From Bacteroidota bacterium (GTDB lineage: Bacteria; Bacteroidota; Bacteroidia; Chitinophagales; Chitinophagaceae), in the NCBI GenBank assembly GCA_023392575.1, contig JAEVYV010000123.1:1-9010 (forward strand): a DNA stretch of 9,010 nucleotides, in the 5' to 3' direction. The translations under genes and the position numbers were made by a program. The notes beneath the pieces are model-generated. The model was not told the origin of the DNA. It saw only the letters and a list, made by a program, of their open reading frames with translations, and made no database searches. Within the stretch, counting starts at the first letter, position 1; each line of letters begins with the position of its first letter. Shown one piece after another: positions 7,519 to 9,010 of the stretch.

Positions 7519-7871
7519 AAAGTTGGTTAAGGTGAAAGAATAAAGGCTTATCAACGCAAGGGTGACAAAGGCGGCTGGTGCGCAGGAAATAAATCCCCAC
7601 TAAGGGATTTCGTACACCTGGCAAACTCATTGCCCACCCGGCCGTTGTGCATTACCGGCTGCGAAAATATCGGGCAGGTATTTTTGTAAAAGTGTAAAGC
7701 CGGCTGAGTTGAAAAAAGGGAAGCATTAACAGTAAAATTACCTGCATTAATTGTACCGGCGACAAGCAGATCGGGCAGGCTTAACAGGAAGGGATAAGTG
7801 AAGAAACAAGATGGCCTGCATGGGGAAGAGCTTCCCGATGCAGGCCATTTTAAAACCACCAAACAACAACC
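7519..7871. other. Intergenic region, leader of the T9SS gene
   Basis: This 353-base stretch holds no convincing gene. It contains the upstream leader of the secreted-protein gene (minus strand) and, at its right end, the terminator of the DUF983 gene. A 7-bp hairpin, AAATCCC (7591-7597) and GGGATTT (7604-7610) with a 6-base loop, lies about 75-90 bases upstream of the secreted-protein start and may sit in its 5' leader. No exact TAnnTTTG box was found on the minus strand. The open minus-strand frame 7551-7862 runs through the terminator and has no recognisable protein character. Confidence 0.6.
7801..7848 (-). terminator. Terminator of the DUF983 gene
   Basis: A long hairpin: 11 perfect pairs, ATGGCCTGCAT (7811-7821) with ATGCAGGCCAT (7838-7848), one G-G mismatch, then an inner GGGAA/TTCCC stem around a 4-base loop. 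On the minus strand it is followed by CTTGTTTCTTC, a T-rich but interrupted tract. It starts about 24 bases past the stop codon of the DUF983 gene, a typical position for an intrinsic terminator. Confidence 0.75.
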
Positions 7872-8291
7872 TTATTCGCTAAGCGGAAAGGGAGTCGGTC
7901 CTTTATACTTTACAAAAAAAGACAGCCAGATGGTCCGGGACAAACGCATCAGGTACGGCTGCAATGCAATTAATAAGAAGGCATTGAAACCAATCCACCA
8001 GAAAAAGCGGTTATCGCTTAGAGACAAGCCAACAAATACCCACCAGGCAATAAAACTCGCAACCGACACCGCTACGGCCAGTGCATAACTCACATATCCG
8101 GTTCCATAATAAAAAGAAGGTTCGATCTCCATGCGCTGTCCGCATACAGAACAGGTTTCGTGCATTTGCATAAACCCCTTGCTGTAGGAGTGCTTTTGTT
8201 TGAACATATCTCCCTGGCGGCACCGGGGGCATTTTAATTGCCACAAACTTACCAGCAGGGAGCGGTGCTTATGTATTCCATCGTTTTCCAT
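7872..8291 (-). CDS. DUF983 zinc-ribbon membrane protein
   Basis: A 139-residue protein of the DUF983 family, function unknown. It begins with a short polar segment, then a zinc-ribbon-like pair of cysteine knuckles: CPRC (Cys21, Cys24) in LKCPRCRQGDMF and CSVC (Cys47, Cys50) in ETCSVCGQRM. The family-typical EPSFYYGTGYVSYAL follows (about 57-71). Two hydrophobic segments lie at about 67-89 and 96-116, predicting an inner-membrane protein with the ribbon in the cytoplasm, and the tail is short and basic (KYKGPTPFPLSE). The ATG at 8291 is chosen because family members start shortly before the first CPRC; extending upstream would need a TTG at 8429 and would run through the candidate promoter at 8310-8317. 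Zinc binding is inferred from the four cysteines. It appears monocistronic, with its own terminator at 7801-7848. Confidence 0.88.
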   Translation of the reverse strand: MENDGIHKHRSLLVSLWQLKCPRCRQGDMFKQKHSYSKGFMQMHETCSVCGQRMEIEPSFYYGTGYVSYALAVAVSVASFIAWWVFVGLSLSDNRFFWWIGFNAFLLIALQPYLMRLSRTIWLSFFVKYKGPTPFPLSE

Positions 8292-8309
8292 AACCCAAAA
8301 ATTATACTG

Positions 8310-8317
8310 CAAAGCTA
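8310..8317 (-). promoter_or_regulatory. Candidate -7 promoter box for the DUF983 gene
   Basis: Read on the minus strand this is TAGCTTTG, an exact match to the Bacteroidota -7 consensus TAnnTTTG. It lies 18 bases upstream of the chosen DUF983 start, predicting a very short leader of roughly a dozen bases. No TTTG -33 element stands at the usual 19-21 base spacing, so the call rests on the -7 box alone. Confidence 0.5.
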
Positions 8318-8377
8318 ACCAGAGCCTCATCCTTATCAGGTGACTTTCCTCACCCAAAAACAAGATGTTTGTTATAA

Positions 8378-8539
8378 ATGGCTGATGATGATCAGAAAAA
8401 TTTTTCCTCAATTGATCGGGATCAAACAAGTAAGGTTACCATTGAGGCTTTGACAAAAGCAGGTAGTTGTTATCTGCCTATCGATGTAAATGCAGATTGT
8501 TCATCGATAATTATAAGGCTGCTAGGAAATGCCAGCTGA
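8378..8539 (+). pseudogene. NRPS adenylation-domain remnant (A2 region)
   Basis: A 53-codon open frame whose product from about residue 13 reads like part of a nonribosomal peptide synthetase adenylation domain. The segment ALTKAGSCYLPID (residues 24-36) resembles the A2 core motif L-K-A-G-x-A-Y-L-P-I/L-D. The Asp-Arg at 13-14 lies at the distance from that motif seen in typical A domains (D-R-S-x-E-M ... L-P-x-D). The stretch after it, IIIRLLGNAS, matches the position of the usual R-I-x-Y-M-L-E-D-A. A real A domain is about 500 residues, and nothing else of it is visible: an in-frame TAA immediately precedes the ATG and a TGA follows at 8537. The piece is about 38% GC, lower than the genes to its left. 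Best reading is a decayed or transferred shard; a genuine small protein or chance similarity cannot be excluded. The similarity is judged from memory of the motif. Confidence 0.45.
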
Positions 8540-8551
8540 CAACTGCGCTTA

Positions 8552-8570
8552 GAGGGTAACCCTCATTTTT
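8552..8570 (+). terminator. Weak plus-strand hairpin with T-run
   Basis: A 5-bp stem GAGGG (8552-8556) and CCCTC (8560-8564) with a 3-base loop, followed by ATTTTT on the plus strand. It starts 12 bases after the stop of the NRPS-like fragment. An outer 6-bp pairing, CTGACA (8536-8541) with TGTCAG (8575-8580), encloses it. The stem is short, so this is only a candidate. Confidence 0.3.
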
Positions 8571-8617
8571 CTCCTGTCAGTCCTGCTTTGCCATGCACTA
8601 CTGGGCTATGATTTGTT

Positions 8618-9010
8618 CTACTCCAATTTATTATGCTCGTCAAATTGTTGGCAGTGCTTTTGAGCCAAGTCAATCAACTCTTTAGTTTTTGTCGAATTGT
8701 TATACTCGTAGTAGATGTTTCTTTTATTGTCCAATATTTCTTTCTCTAAATTGAACATGTCAACAGTAATTTCTCTTTTCTTTTCATTCGCTATGAAAAG
8801 AAAGTCTTGAAAAACAGAATGGTCCACATACTGAGACATAATTAGGGTGTCCGATTTCCCCCGCTGTTTCACAATTTCATAATAAGTCGGTGGCTTAATT
8901 TCTTCTGTATCAATTATGTGCTGGTTTGAATAGAAAAAAATCAAAGGGTCATCTCGCTCAACCCAAATTTCATGGTAAGCCTTGCAATAAGAAAACTTTC
9001 TCAAAAACGT
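8618..9010 (-). CDS. Hypothetical protein, 5' end outside window
   Basis: I do not recognise this protein. The open frame reads from the window's right edge (no stop between 9010 and the TAG at 8618-8620), giving at least 130 residues. The first possible start inside the window is a TTG at 9004, so the true start may lie beyond the edge. The visible sequence is hydrophilic, rich in Lys, Glu, Asn, Tyr and aromatic residues (FSYCKAYHEIWVERDDPLIF near the start, then helical-looking stretches such as MFNLEKEILDNKRNIYYEY and TKELIDLAQKHCQQFDEH). It has no signal peptide or membrane span in the visible part, suggesting a cytosolic protein. Its DNA is about 27-37% GC in sampled stretches, against about 55% in a sampled part of the aconitase gene, which suggests horizontal acquisition. 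No terminator with a T-run was seen after its stop. Confidence 0.6.
   Translation of the reverse strand, partial: TFLRKFSYCKAYHEIWVERDDPLIFFYSNQHIIDTEEIKPPTYYEIVKQRGKSDTLIMSQYVDHSVFQDFLFIANEKKREITVDMFNLEKEILDNKRNIYYEYNNSTKTKELIDLAQKHCQQFDEHNKLE

Noticed and set aside
7551..7862. 103-codon minus-strand frame in the gap between the T9SS and DUF983 genes
   Set aside because: It runs through the DUF983 terminator hairpin, has low-complexity Pro/Ser/Leu composition and no recognisable domain.
8479..8509. 8-bp inverted repeat TATCGATG/CATCGATA with a 15-base loop
   Set aside because: It lies inside the NRPS-like open frame, has no T-run and no nearby promoter; chance occurrence in AT-rich DNA is likely.
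1..9010. tRNA, rRNA, CRISPR array, insertion sequence or attachment site
   Set aside because: No cloverleaf-like sequence, regularly spaced short repeats, transposase-like product or terminal inverted repeats were seen on either strand.

Overview
The window looks like chromosomal DNA from a Bacteroidota bacterium, most likely in or near the Chitinophagaceae. This rests on a large secreted protein ending in a type IX secretion (T9SS) type A sorting domain, a PspC-like mini-protein, a small DUF983 protein and a mitochondrial-type aconitase of the Bacteroidota form. One exact TAnnTTTG -7 promoter box of the Bacteroidota sigma factor is also present. Most of the window is moderately GC-rich; the last ~630 bases are clearly AT-richer.

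Layout, left to right. (1) A flavin prenyltransferase gene, ubiX (+, 197-760). (2) Convergent to it, a small lipoprotein with a c-type cytochrome-like domain (-, 804-1211). (3) Aconitate hydratase (-, 1330-3597), separated from the lipoprotein gene by a strong hairpin/U-tract terminator, so the two are probably separate transcription units. (4) Divergent from aconitase, a 73-residue PspC-like membrane protein (+, 3728-3949). (5) Convergent to that, a 1158-residue secreted multi-repeat protein (-, 4042-7518) with eight fibronectin-III-like units in strict A-B-A-B alternation, a linker domain and a T9SS sorting domain. A perfect 11-bp hairpin lies between the two 3' ends. (6) A ~350-base gene-free stretch with a leader hairpin and the terminator of the next gene. 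(7) A DUF983 zinc-ribbon membrane protein (-, 7872-8291) with a good -7 box just upstream. (8) An AT-rich tail: a 53-codon open frame (+, 8378-8539) that reads like a shard of a nonribosomal peptide synthetase adenylation domain (A2 core region), then an unrecognised AT-rich gene (-, 8618 to the window end) whose start lies outside the window.

The core genes are housekeeping (prenyl-FMN cofactor synthesis, TCA cycle) and share no obvious pathway; strand switches and terminators suggest mostly single-gene transcripts. No RNA genes, CRISPR arrays, insertion sequences or complete unknown multi-gene system were found. The points most worth a second look are the alternating two-domain repeat architecture of the T9SS protein and the NRPS-like remnant in the AT-rich tail.
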